Assembly (NCBI RefSeq): GCF_904846235.1
Contig: NZ_CAJGZN010000001.1
Span: 124,001 to 188,000 of the forward strand
Direction: 5' to 3'
From: Psychrobacter immobilis
GTDB taxonomy: Bacteria > Pseudomonadota > Gammaproteobacteria > Pseudomonadales > Moraxellaceae
DNA: 64,000 bases
Positions within the stretch are counted from its first letter, which is position 1, and each line of letters begins with the position of its first letter. Made by a program: the position numbers and the translations under genes. The notes beneath the pieces were generated by a model. That model was not told the DNA's origin. It worked only from the letters and a program-made list of their open reading frames with translations, and made no database searches. Positions 44,898-53,458 of this stretch are shown here, piece by piece.

Positions 44898-45032
44898 CAG
44901 TAGTGCCCAAAAAAGTCAGATGCTTGAGATAATATTTAACCACAAATCAAGACTATAGAGCGGCAAAACTGGTGATTTTTGCAAAAAAAACGTACAATGC
45001 GCTCAGCCAATTTATCTCTAGCAAGGTCAGCC

Positions 45033-46619
45033 ATGTCCAAAACTTCTACCGAGTCAGTGAATACGACAGCAGCAGCTCCTCTATCTGCCGTAAAAGACAC
45101 TGCCACTATCTTCAATCCTGCCGCGCCTACCATAGTACAAGCGCAGAGTCAGGCAGATGTCAGTCAAACAGATACTAAACAACCTTACCATCATAAAGCC
45201 AACCACAATCAGAACCGTAGTGTAGCCCAAAGCAGCGATGTAACGACTGCCAATGCGACTGCTACGATGCCAGTTAGTGCAGCGCCAAAGATTGGTTTTG
45301 TGTCACTAGGTTGTCCAAAAGCATTGGTAGATAGTGAGCGTATTATCACTGAGCTAAGCCGTGATGGCTATCAAGTAGCCAGTGATTATGACGGTGCCGA
45401 CTTGGTCGTGGTAAACACTTGCGGCTTTATTGAATCAGCGGTACAAGAGTCACTTGATGCGATCGGCGAGGCCATTAGCAAAAACGGTAAAGTGATTGTC
45501 ACTGGTTGCTTAGGTAAAGAGGCGGACAAAATCCGTGAGATGCATCCAGCTGTACTAGCAGTGACGGGCGCACATGCCTATGATGAAGTGATTACGGCAG
45601 TAGCGCAGCATGTGCCTAAGCCAAATCGCAGTCAGGACGCCAACTATGATCCAAAAATAGATTTGATTAATGAAGCGGGTATCAAACTGACCCCAAGCCA
45701 TTATGCCTATCTAAAAATATCAGAAGGCTGTAATCACCGTTGTACGTTCTGCATTATCCCAAGCTTGCGCGGTGATTTGGTATCGCGTCCGATTGATAAT
45801 GTGATGAACGAAGCACTGGCACTCAAAAAAGCTGGCGTGAAAGAATTACTTATCATCTCGCAAGATACCTCGGCATATGGTCTTGACCTAAAGTACAAGA
45901 CCAGCTTTTGGAATGGCATGCCGCTCAAGTCTAAGTTTTATGACTTATGCCAAGCATTGAACGATTTGGGCATTTGGGTACGTCTGCATTATGTCTATCC
46001 GTATCCACACGTAGACAAAGTCGTTGAGTTGATGGGTGAGAAGAAACTGCTTCCTTATCTAGATATTCCGTTTCAGCATGCCAGTCATCGCATCCTAAAG
46101 GCGATGAAACGTCCTGCGCATAGCGAAAACACTTTGGCCCGTATCAAAGCGTGGCGTGATATCTGTCCTGATATCGTGATTCGTTCGACCTTTGTGGTTG
46201 GCTTCCCTGGCGAGACAGAAGAAGATTTTCAGTGCTTGCTTGATTGGCTAGTTGAAGCACGCCTCGATCGCGTGGGCGCATTTACTTATTCAGAAGTAGA
46301 AGGCGCAGTGGCCAACGACTTGCCTGATCATGTGCCTGAAGACGTCAAGCAGTCTCGCTATGAGCGACTAATGGCGCTACAGCAAGATATTTCAGCGCAA
46401 AAGCTACAAGAAAAAGTCGGCAAAACCTTAACGGTATTGGTCGATGAAATTGATAGCGATGAAAATATTGCTATTTGCCGTAGCTATGCTGATGCACCTG
46501 AAATTGATGGTCATGTCTATGTTGATGACATCAACGCTCAAGTTAAAATAGGGCAGTTCTTAACCGTGACTATCGATGATGCTAGCGAATACGATCTATT
46601 CGCCAGTTATCAAGGCTAG
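45033..46619 (+). CDS. rimO: Ribosomal protein S12 methylthiotransferase RimO
   Basis: 528 aa. Radical-SAM enzyme adding a methylthio group to Asp of S12. The UPF0004 domain starts at [19 protein letters not shown], the radical-[11 protein letters not shown] follows, then a C-terminal TRAM domain. The ATG at 45033 has AAGG at 6-base spacing; an alternative start is 45267. The chosen start adds 85 low-complexity Thr/Ala/Gln-rich residues before the family start, which is unusual. Divergent from ntrB, with a terminator downstream. Confidence 0.9.
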   Translation: MSKTSTESVNTTAAAPLSAVKDTATIFNPAAPTIVQAQSQADVSQTDTKQPYHHKANHNQNRSVAQSSDVTTANATATMPVSAAPKIGFVSLGCPKALVDSERIITELSRDGYQVASDYDGADLVVVNTCGFIESAVQESLDAIGEAISKNGKVIVTGCLGKEADKIREMHPAVLAVTGAHAYDEVITAVAQHVPKPNRSQDANYDPKIDLINEAGIKLTPSHYAYLKISEGCNHRCTFCIIPSLRGDLVSRPIDNVMNEALALKKAGVKELLIISQDTSAYGLDLKYKTSFWNGMPLKSKFYDLCQALNDLGIWVRLHYVYPYPHVDKVVELMGEKKLLPYLDIPFQHASHRILKAMKRPAHSENTLARIKAWRDICPDIVIRSTFVVGFPGETEEDFQCLLDWLVEARLDRVGAFTYSEVEGAVANDLPDHVPEDVKQSRYERLMALQQDISAQKLQEKVGKTLTVLVDEIDSDENIAICRSYADAPEIDGHVYVDDINAQVKIGQFLTVTIDDASEYDLFASYQG

Positions 46620-46642
46620 ATATCCAATAAGATATGCGAGTG

Positions 46643-46669
46643 AAAATTGCCCAATGGCGGGCAGTTTTT
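46643..46669 (+). terminator. Terminator after rimO
   Basis: AAAATTGCCC (46643-46652) pairs with GGGCAGTTTT (46659-46668), one T-G wobble, ending in a T run. Confidence 0.75.
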
Positions 46670-46791
46670 GCTACAATTAGCGCAATTTAGCCTTTTTAAT
46701 ACGCTTAGCTGTAAGTGTGGCGTTGTGGGCAAACTCGATTTGTATTTTACCGATAATTTTCTTTATAATTTCATAATAACAAGGTGACCTC

Positions 46792-47517
46792 ATGTCTGAC
46801 AAAAACCCGCGTTACGCTCGTATCTTGCTAAAACTCTCCGGTGAAGCCTTAGCTGGTAGTAAAGACATGGGTATTGATACCGAAGTGCTTGATAAAATGA
46901 GCTTGTCTATTGCTCACTTGCGTGGACTTGGTGTCCAAGTTGGTATCGTGGTCGGTGGTGGTAATTTATATCGCGGTGCACAGTTACAAAAAGAAGGTCT
47001 CGTTGGCCGCGTTACTGGTGATCAGATGGGCATGCTAGCGACCGTTATGAACGGACTGGCAATGCGTGATGCGCTTGAGCGTCGCAACATCAAAACCCGC
47101 TTGATGTCAGCGTTACCGATTGGTGAAGTCACCGAAAGCTATAGCAGTCGTAATGCCATTCGTTATCTTAAAAACGGCGAAGTTTGTATCTTTGTCGCAG
47201 GTACGGGTAACCCATTCTTTACCACTGACACGGCTGCATGTTTGCGCGGTATCGAGATCGAAGCTGGTTTGATTTTAAAAGCGACTAAGGTCGATGGCGT
47301 TTATGACAAAGACCCAAGCCTACATGATGATGCAGTCAAATATGACGGTCTGACTTTTGATGAAGTACTAGAGCAAAAGCTAGGCGTCATGGATTTAACG
47401 GCTATCGCATTATGCCGTGAGCATAACGTACCGCTACAAGTGTTTGATATGACTAAACCTAATGCATTATTGAATGTCATCATGGGTGAAAATGAAGGCA
47501 CACGAGTTTTTCATTAA
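46792..47517 (+). CDS. pyrH: UMP kinase
   Basis: 241 aa. Phosphorylates UMP to UDP, feeding nucleic acid and envelope-sugar synthesis. Amino-acid-kinase fold with [36 protein letters not shown] and [13 protein letters not shown], matching PyrH closely. AAGGTGA lies 6-7 bases upstream of the ATG. It opens the block that continues through frr, uppS, cdsA and dxr; the usual upstream neighbours rpsB and tsf are not here. Confidence 0.97.
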   Translation: MSDKNPRYARILLKLSGEALAGSKDMGIDTEVLDKMSLSIAHLRGLGVQVGIVVGGGNLYRGAQLQKEGLVGRVTGDQMGMLATVMNGLAMRDALERRNIKTRLMSALPIGEVTESYSSRNAIRYLKNGEVCIFVAGTGNPFFTTDTAACLRGIEIEAGLILKATKVDGVYDKDPSLHDDAVKYDGLTFDEVLEQKLGVMDLTAIALCREHNVPLQVFDMTKPNALLNVIMGENEGTRVFH

Positions 47518-47633
47518 TTGATGCGATACTGGCTGGCAACTAACGTCAGTAAATAGCTAACGTTTAGCAACAAGTAATTAATATCCCAATAGCAAATAAA
47601 AAATTTGTCGGTAACGATAAATAAGGATACACA

Positions 47634-48188
47634 ATGATTAAAGAGATTAAGCAAGACGGCGAAGCACGCATGCAAAAAACGTTGGAAGCGCTTGAAAGCA
47701 CTTTCAGTAAAGTTCGTACTGGTCGTGCGCATCCAGGTATGTTGTCAGGTGTGATGGTCAGCTACTACGGTTCTGATACACCATTGAACCAAGTGGCAAG
47801 CGTAAACGTTGAGGACTCGCGTACCTTACTGGTTCAACCATTTGACCGTACGATGGTACAAGCAGTAGACAAGGCCATTCGTGAAGCAGATTTGGGCCTA
47901 AACCCAATGTCTGCTGATGTGATTCGTGTGCCAATGCCAGCATTAACAGAAGATACTCGTCGCGATATGCAAAAACTTGCACGTGGTGAAGCTGAGAGCA
48001 GCCGAGTGTCTATCCGTAATATTCGCCGTGACATGATGAATGATATCAAAGACTTGGCAAAAGAAAAAGAAATCTCAGAAGATGATGAGCGCCGCGCGAG
48101 TGATGACATTCAAAAAATCACTGACAAATACATTGAAACGATCGATGCTCGCTTAAGCAAAAAAGAAAGCGATTTGATGGAAGTTTAA
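47634..48188 (+). CDS. frr: Ribosome recycling factor
   Basis: 184 aa, all helical with a small beta domain. Splits post-termination ribosomes with EF-G. Signatures: [51 protein letters not shown] and [15 protein letters not shown]. Ribosome-binding site AAGGA. A terminator follows. Confidence 0.97.
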   Translation: MIKEIKQDGEARMQKTLEALESTFSKVRTGRAHPGMLSGVMVSYYGSDTPLNQVASVNVEDSRTLLVQPFDRTMVQAVDKAIREADLGLNPMSADVIRVPMPALTEDTRRDMQKLARGEAESSRVSIRNIRRDMMNDIKDLAKEKEISEDDERRASDDIQKITDKYIETIDARLSKKESDLMEV

Positions 48189-48246
48189 GACTAATATACT
48201 TGTCATTTATAGCAAGAATCAGTTCGGTAGATTATCTGTAATTTAG

Positions 48247-48281
48247 CAGCCAATACTTTATAGCTATTGGCTGTTTATTAT
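48247..48281 (+). terminator. Terminator after frr
   Basis: CAGCCAATA (48247-48255) pairs perfectly with TATTGGCTG (48265-48273), followed by TTTATTATT. Confidence 0.7.
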
Positions 48282-48292
48282 TGTGTAGACTG

Positions 48293-48401
48293 ATATAGTT
48301 AATCCTCTATAAAAGAGTCGCAGCGTTAACCTCGATTGAAGTATCGCATATACATCTGAACTCGGTTGCCTGGTCTCTCTTTTAAACTGAATCAACTATA
48401 T
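48293..48401. repeat. 109-bp inverted-repeat element (MITE-like) between frr and uppS
   Basis: ATATAGTTAATCCTCT... at 48293-48317 and its imperfect inverse at 48377-48401 match in 20 of 25 positions. Outer ends read TATAGTT and AACTATA, so a TA target duplication is possible. No gene inside. It fits a small non-autonomous element or a degraded insertion-sequence end pair. No relative elsewhere in this window was found by eye. Confidence 0.5.
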
Positions 48402-48577
48402 GCAGCCATATCTAGAACATGCCAAAAACGCGATTGATTAGACTTTGTTCATCGCATTCTGAACATTAAAAATTCACAATATAATTATGATAAGTTAGTG
48501 AATTATATAAATGGCACTTTTTATTCGCCGTTGCACACGTTATTATTATTTTACCTTAACAATAAGCAAGTTCGCCT
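48402..48577. other. Rest of the frr-uppS gap
   Basis: AT-rich, no gene. It probably holds the uppS promoter. Confidence 0.4.
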
Positions 48578-49336
48578 ATGTCCACTTCAGCCGTTTTGGC
48601 GCCCGCTATTCTTCCTCGTCATATCGCCATCATTATGGATGGTAATAATCGCTATGGTAAGGCCAATAATTTAGGCCAAGGTCAAGGTCATATAGCGGGT
48701 AAAAATGCACTAGATCCCCTTGTTGATTATTGTGTCAATACAGGCATTAAAGTGCTGACCGTTTTTGCGTTTTCTAGCGAAAATTGGCAGAGACCGCCTA
48801 GTGAGGTAGCATTGTTGATGCAGCTACTCACATCGACGATTCATGAGCAAATGCCGCGCATGAATGAGTATCGTATTCGCTTGCGTTTCATCGGTGACCG
48901 TAGTCAACTTAGTGAGTCATTACAAACGCTAATGGCTGATGCAGAAGAAAAAACGGCGAAGTTTGACGCAATGACGCTAGTGATTGCGATTAGTTACGGT
49001 GGGCAGTGGGATATTGCAAATGCAGCAAAACAGCTGGCTCAACAAGTTCAAGCTGGCGAATTAAAAGCTGAAGATGTCAGCGAAGAGTTGTTAGGTAATT
49101 ACGTACAGTTAGCCGATACGCCAGCAGTAGATATGCTAGTGCGTACGGGCGGCGAGTATCGTATTTCTAATTTCTTATTGTGGCAATCTGCTTATGCTGA
49201 GCTATTTTTTACTCCCACATTATGGCCAAATTTTACAGCAGAAGAGCTGGCTTTGATGATCGCAGATTTTGCTAAACGCCAACGCCGCTTTGGCAAAACC
49301 AGCGAGCAAGTAGTGATAGAGCAGCAAGGTCACTGA
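48578..49336 (+). CDS. uppS: Undecaprenyl diphosphate synthase
   Basis: 252 aa. Cis-prenyltransferase that makes the C55 carrier lipid for peptidoglycan and LPS. HIAIIMDGNNRYGK contains the catalytic Asp21; further signatures are FAFSSENWQRP and RTGGEYRISNFLLWQSAYAE with LWPNF. GNNRYGK replaces the more usual GNGRWAK, a variation also seen in Moraxellaceae as I recall. Cytoplasmic, membrane-associated. Confidence 0.95.
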   Translation: MSTSAVLAPAILPRHIAIIMDGNNRYGKANNLGQGQGHIAGKNALDPLVDYCVNTGIKVLTVFAFSSENWQRPPSEVALLMQLLTSTIHEQMPRMNEYRIRLRFIGDRSQLSESLQTLMADAEEKTAKFDAMTLVIAISYGGQWDIANAAKQLAQQVQAGELKAEDVSEELLGNYVQLADTPAVDMLVRTGGEYRISNFLLWQSAYAELFFTPTLWPNFTAEELALMIADFAKRQRRFGKTSEQVVIEQQGH

Positions 49337-49525
49337 GCAGTGAGTTGATAGATAAGTTTAGTCGGTTCAGTTCAGTTAGTATTGTATAACTGGTCAATAG
49401 GGTTGGTTTATGCAATGATAAACGGCTTGGATTAGTATTAAATGCTATCACTAGGCCATCGTTAGTTAGCTGCTATAATGCATTTTTTGACCATCTGTTC
49501 TTCATTATTATAAGGCTCGATAAGT

Positions 49526-50335
49526 ATGTGGCAACGAATTAAGACGGCAATTGTTCTCGTTATTATCGTTGGTATTGCAATGTTTGCGAGCCAAACGCCT
49601 ATTTTATTTGCACCACTGTTGGCCATAGGGGTCATTATCGCCGCTCATGAGTGGGCTAAATTGATGCCTAAATGGCGCCAACCTGCGGTATTCGTTCTAT
49701 TGATTTTAGCGCTCACTATATTATCACTAATGTTCAAAGTGACTTGGTTGTTTTGGTGGGTGGCGTCACTCGTTATATGGCTGATGGCGCTGTCTTGGGT
49801 TCGAGTCTTCCCAACACAAACAAGATGGTACGGCAACCAATTGGCAATGATGGGCGCAGTTATTTTAACGGCATCTATTACGGCGATGTTCTATCTCTGG
49901 CAACTGTCGGCATGGTGGCTGCTGTATGTGTTCTTATTAGTATGGTGTGCAGATAGTGGCGCATATTTCGTTGGACGCAAGTTTGGTCGCCGAAAAATGG
50001 CACCCAATGTATCGCCCAATAAGAGCATGGAAGGATTGGCTGGTGGCCTCGTCACAGGGCTATTAGTTGTGGTAGCCATTAGCGTCTTTAAATTACAGCT
50101 GACGGGTGTACCGCTAATCGCATTTGTAGCGTTATCGGCCATCACTATTCTTGCCTCTGTACTTGGAGACTTGTTTGAGTCAATGCTCAAGCGCCGTGCT
50201 GATGTAAAAGATTCAGGCACTATCTTGCCAGGTCACGGTGGTATCCTTGACCGTATCGATTCTCTGTTGTCTGCTACACCGATATTTGCCCTTGGTTTTT
50301 GGGCGATACAGCAGCTTGGCTTGATAGTGGTATAA
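49526..50335 (+). CDS. cdsA: Phosphatidate cytidylyltransferase
   Basis: 269 aa, about seven membrane spans. Makes CDP-diacylglycerol, the precursor of all glycerophospholipids, from phosphatidic acid and CTP. The C-terminal CDS signature GDLFESMLKRRADVKDSGTI, with LPGHGGILDRIDSL, is complete. AAGG lies 11 bases upstream of the ATG. Confidence 0.95.
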   Translation: MWQRIKTAIVLVIIVGIAMFASQTPILFAPLLAIGVIIAAHEWAKLMPKWRQPAVFVLLILALTILSLMFKVTWLFWWVASLVIWLMALSWVRVFPTQTRWYGNQLAMMGAVILTASITAMFYLWQLSAWWLLYVFLLVWCADSGAYFVGRKFGRRKMAPNVSPNKSMEGLAGGLVTGLLVVVAISVFKLQLTGVPLIAFVALSAITILASVLGDLFESMLKRRADVKDSGTILPGHGGILDRIDSLLSATPIFALGFWAIQQLGLIVV

Positions 50336-50514
50336 GATTATATAGCAGCACTTTTCTATTTGAACCTGTTCTGTAGTCAGTTCACCATAATATTGGTATA
50401 AGTCAGCCGAGAGCGAGCAATGCATTGGTATGGCAAGCGTGGCTATTAGCATGACAATTTTATAGTTAACAGACGATATTCTATTTTTATTATTTTTAAG
50501 TATCATGGGCATTG

Positions 50515-51723
50515 ATGGTTATGACGCAACGCATCGCCGTACTAGGCGCGACAGGCTCGATTGGCGATAGCACTCTAGCAATATTAGCGGCGCAACCGCA
50601 CACCTATGAAGTCTATGCTTTATCAGGCTATCATCGCTTAGATAAGCTATTTGCACTTTGTCAGCAGTTTTTGCCGAAACGCGTCAGTGTGCCGACGTCA
50701 GCCGTAGATGATTTTGCTAACAGGCTTAAAGCAGCGGGAATTGATAGTGATGTCGTAGGGGGCGAGGCAGGATTGGTAGATATTGCCACTGACTCACAAA
50801 CTGATACGGTTGTAGCGGCGATTGTAGGGGCGGCAGGGTTGCCGTCTACATTGGCAGCAGCCCGTGCAGGTAAGCGTATCTTATTGGCCAACAAAGAAGC
50901 CTTAGTCATGGCAGGTAAGGTCATGATTGATGCGGTCAAGAAGCATAAAGCCACTTTGCTACCGCTCGACTCTGAACACAATGCCATTTTTCAATGCTTG
51001 CCACTTGCTATTCAACAAGACAATACGCAAATCCATCAGTCAAATCATGGTGTTCGTAAACTATGGTTGACAGCCTCTGGCGGGCCATTTTTGCAGCAGT
51101 CGTTTGAGCAAATGCAGCAGGCAAGCGTCGCACAAGCAGTCAAACACCCGAATTGGTCAATGGGTCAAAAGATATCTGTCGATTCGGCGACGATGATGAA
51201 TAAGGGGCTTGAGCTGATAGAAGCCTGTCACTTATTTGATTTGCCTGAAGATAAGATAAATGTGGTCATTCATCCACAAAGTATCATTCACTCAATGGTA
51301 GAATATAGCGATGGGAGTTTTTTGGCGCAGCTGGGCAGTCCAGACATGAAAACGCCCATTGCGCACGCGCTTAGCTACCCTGATCGGATTGATAGTGGCT
51401 CACAGCCGTTAGACTTATTTGCACTTAGTGGTTTGGAGTTTATTGAGCCAGATCTACAAAAATTTGCCTGTTTGCGTTTGGCCCGCCAAGCCATGCAAGC
51501 CGGAACGCAAGCCACAATTGTGCTTAATGCGGCAAATGAAATTGCAGTGGCGGCGTTCCTCGATGGGAAGATTCGTTTGACGGATATTGCTAATATTAAC
51601 GAGCAGGCCTTAAATGACATACAGCTGCCACCATTGAACGAAACTGCTGACATAGAAGATATATTGGCAATCGATAAGATTGCACGCCATCTGACTGATA
51701 AGTTGGTAGCAAATCTGACATAA
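50515..51723 (+). CDS. dxr: 1-deoxy-D-xylulose 5-phosphate reductoisomerase
   Basis: 402 aa. Second step of the MEP isoprenoid pathway, feeding uppS. NADPH-binding LGATGSIGDSTL, LLANKEALVMAG, PLDSEHNAIFQCL, WSMGQKISVDSATMMNKGLE and VIHPQSIIHSMVEY are all present. Start is not certain: ATG at 50515 or 50521, both with weak ribosome-binding sites; a TTG at 50512 is rejected. Confidence 0.95.
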   Translation: MVMTQRIAVLGATGSIGDSTLAILAAQPHTYEVYALSGYHRLDKLFALCQQFLPKRVSVPTSAVDDFANRLKAAGIDSDVVGGEAGLVDIATDSQTDTVVAAIVGAAGLPSTLAAARAGKRILLANKEALVMAGKVMIDAVKKHKATLLPLDSEHNAIFQCLPLAIQQDNTQIHQSNHGVRKLWLTASGGPFLQQSFEQMQQASVAQAVKHPNWSMGQKISVDSATMMNKGLELIEACHLFDLPEDKINVVIHPQSIIHSMVEYSDGSFLAQLGSPDMKTPIAHALSYPDRIDSGSQPLDLFALSGLEFIEPDLQKFACLRLARQAMQAGTQATIVLNAANEIAVAAFLDGKIRLTDIANINEQALNDIQLPPLNETADIEDILAIDKIARHLTDKLVANLT

Positions 51724-51819
51724 TCGTAGCAAGCGTCTCTGAGCGGATATATGACATTAATAAACGATATTAGCGAAAATGTTAGTAAAAATGCTAAGAG
51801 ACAATACTGAGAAAAAATC

Positions 51820-53196
51820 ATGACGTTTTTACTAACACTTCTTGCCGCCATATTTGTCTTGGGCCCGCTTATTGCCTTACACGAGTGGGGACATTATATT
51901 GTGGCGCGGCTTTGCGGCGTCAAAGTGCTAACGTACTCTATCGGTTTTGGCCCTAAAGTTTTTGGTTGGACCAGCAAAAAAAGCGGTATCGACTATCGTA
52001 TCTCAGCATTGCCACTCGGCGGTTATGTAAAAATGCTGGATGAACGTGAAGGTAATGTCGCAAAAGATGAGCAGCACCTTGCGTTTAATCGGCAGCATCC
52101 GCTCAAGAAAATTGCTATCGTTGCAGCTGGCCCTATCATGAATTTTGTCATCGCTATCGCGCTATTTTGGGTACTATTTATGACCCCATCTGAGCAGTTG
52201 GCGACTAAGATTGGACAGGTACTACCAGATACGCCTGCTGCAATGGCACAGCTGCCAGTCGGCGATAAGATCGTGGCGATTGATGGACATGATGTGCAGA
52301 CATGGGAAGGTATTAACTATCGCCTTGCAGGACGTATGGGTGAGACGGATAATGTCAGCATTACCTTGCAGTCAGATGCCCAAACCGATCAGTCGACTAA
52401 GACATATAAAGCACCAGTTACGCAGTTTATGCAAGGCGAGGCTCAAGGCAAAGACGCATTGACCAGCTTTGGTATGTTGCCGTGGCAGCCGCAGATTGCG
52501 CCGATTGTAGGCGGTTTGGCTCCCGATGGTGCCGCTAGCCGCCAAGGTCTAAAGGTTGGCGACCGCATTACTGCTATTAATAATGAGTCAATCGAAGATT
52601 GGATTACTGCCACGCGTATCATCCGTGATAATCCTGAAACGCTATTGAACTTTACGGTGTTGCGTGATGATAAGTCTGTACAGTTGCAGATTATGCCTCA
52701 AGGTAAAAAAGACAACTTGGGTAATGATTACGGACAGATTGGTGCGATGGTTGATCAGACTGAGATTGTGATTCCTGACGATTACAAGACTACCGTGGTC
52801 TACGGTCCTAGTGAGTCGTTAGTTAAGTCGTTTGAAAAGACTGAGCAGCTCGCGGTAATGACTGTAAGCTCGATGGGGAAAATGCTGTCAGGTATGATTG
52901 GTTTAGACAATTTATCAGGGCCAATTACCATTGCCAAAGTCGCCAAGCAAAGCTTTGATATCAGTTGGCAAATGGTATTATCGACAGCGGCGCTGATTAG
53001 CTTGAGTCTTGCTGTATTAAACCTTTTGCCAATTCCGGTATTGGATGGTGGACATATTGTTTATCATTTTATCGAGCTGATCCGTGGTAAGCCATTATCT
53101 GAAGGTGTGCAAATGGTCGGTCTAAATATCGGTTTACTCTTGCTGGCAGGTTTCATGGTGTTAGCAATTGGTAATGACATCAGTCGGCTATTTTGA
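51820..53196 (+). CDS. rseP: Site-2 protease RseP
   Basis: 458 aa. Intramembrane zinc protease that cuts anti-sigma factor RseA and signal-peptide remnants. Zinc motif HEWGH (His21, Glu22, His25), two PDZ domains (about 115-290) and the second metal motif LPIPVLDGGHIV at about 400. Four membrane spans by eye. It precedes bamA, the usual arrangement: the outer-membrane stress protease beside the assembly machine it guards. Confidence 0.96.
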   Translation: MTFLLTLLAAIFVLGPLIALHEWGHYIVARLCGVKVLTYSIGFGPKVFGWTSKKSGIDYRISALPLGGYVKMLDEREGNVAKDEQHLAFNRQHPLKKIAIVAAGPIMNFVIAIALFWVLFMTPSEQLATKIGQVLPDTPAAMAQLPVGDKIVAIDGHDVQTWEGINYRLAGRMGETDNVSITLQSDAQTDQSTKTYKAPVTQFMQGEAQGKDALTSFGMLPWQPQIAPIVGGLAPDGAASRQGLKVGDRITAINNESIEDWITATRIIRDNPETLLNFTVLRDDKSVQLQIMPQGKKDNLGNDYGQIGAMVDQTEIVIPDDYKTTVVYGPSESLVKSFEKTEQLAVMTVSSMGKMLSGMIGLDNLSGPITIAKVAKQSFDISWQMVLSTAALISLSLAVLNLLPIPVLDGGHIVYHFIELIRGKPLSEGVQMVGLNIGLLLLAGFMVLAIGNDISRLF

Positions 53197-53363
53197 TCAA
53201 CTGATGGGTAGTATGGCTTATAAAGCACGATATACTAATGGTTTTACGCCTATTATAGGCTGATTATTGTTATGATATACATGCTACTCTGTGTCGCAGC
53301 CTCTGTACTAATCGTAATTTTTAGTTTATTTTGTGATGCAATTTATATAAAGTGTTCTGAGTT

Positions 53364-53399
53364 ACCCTTGCATAGGTTTATAACCTTATGCGCACGGGT
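53364..53399 (+). promoter_or_regulatory. Hairpin in the bamA leader
   Basis: GCATAGGTT (53370-53378) pairs with AACCTTATGC (53382-53391, one bulge), extended by ACCC (53364-53367) with GGGT (53396-53399). It lies 60 bp before bamA. It may be a leader structure; it also overlaps a 52-codon frame that was not accepted. Confidence 0.3.
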
Positions 53400-53458
53400 T
53401 AGACAATACGTGCCTTTTAACTTAACTTAAGCAATTTTTTTATTGACGGATAGTGTTT

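Noticed and set aside
51375..51851. 158-codon minus-strand frame over the end of dxr
   Set aside because: Overlaps two well-supported genes and has no recognisable product.
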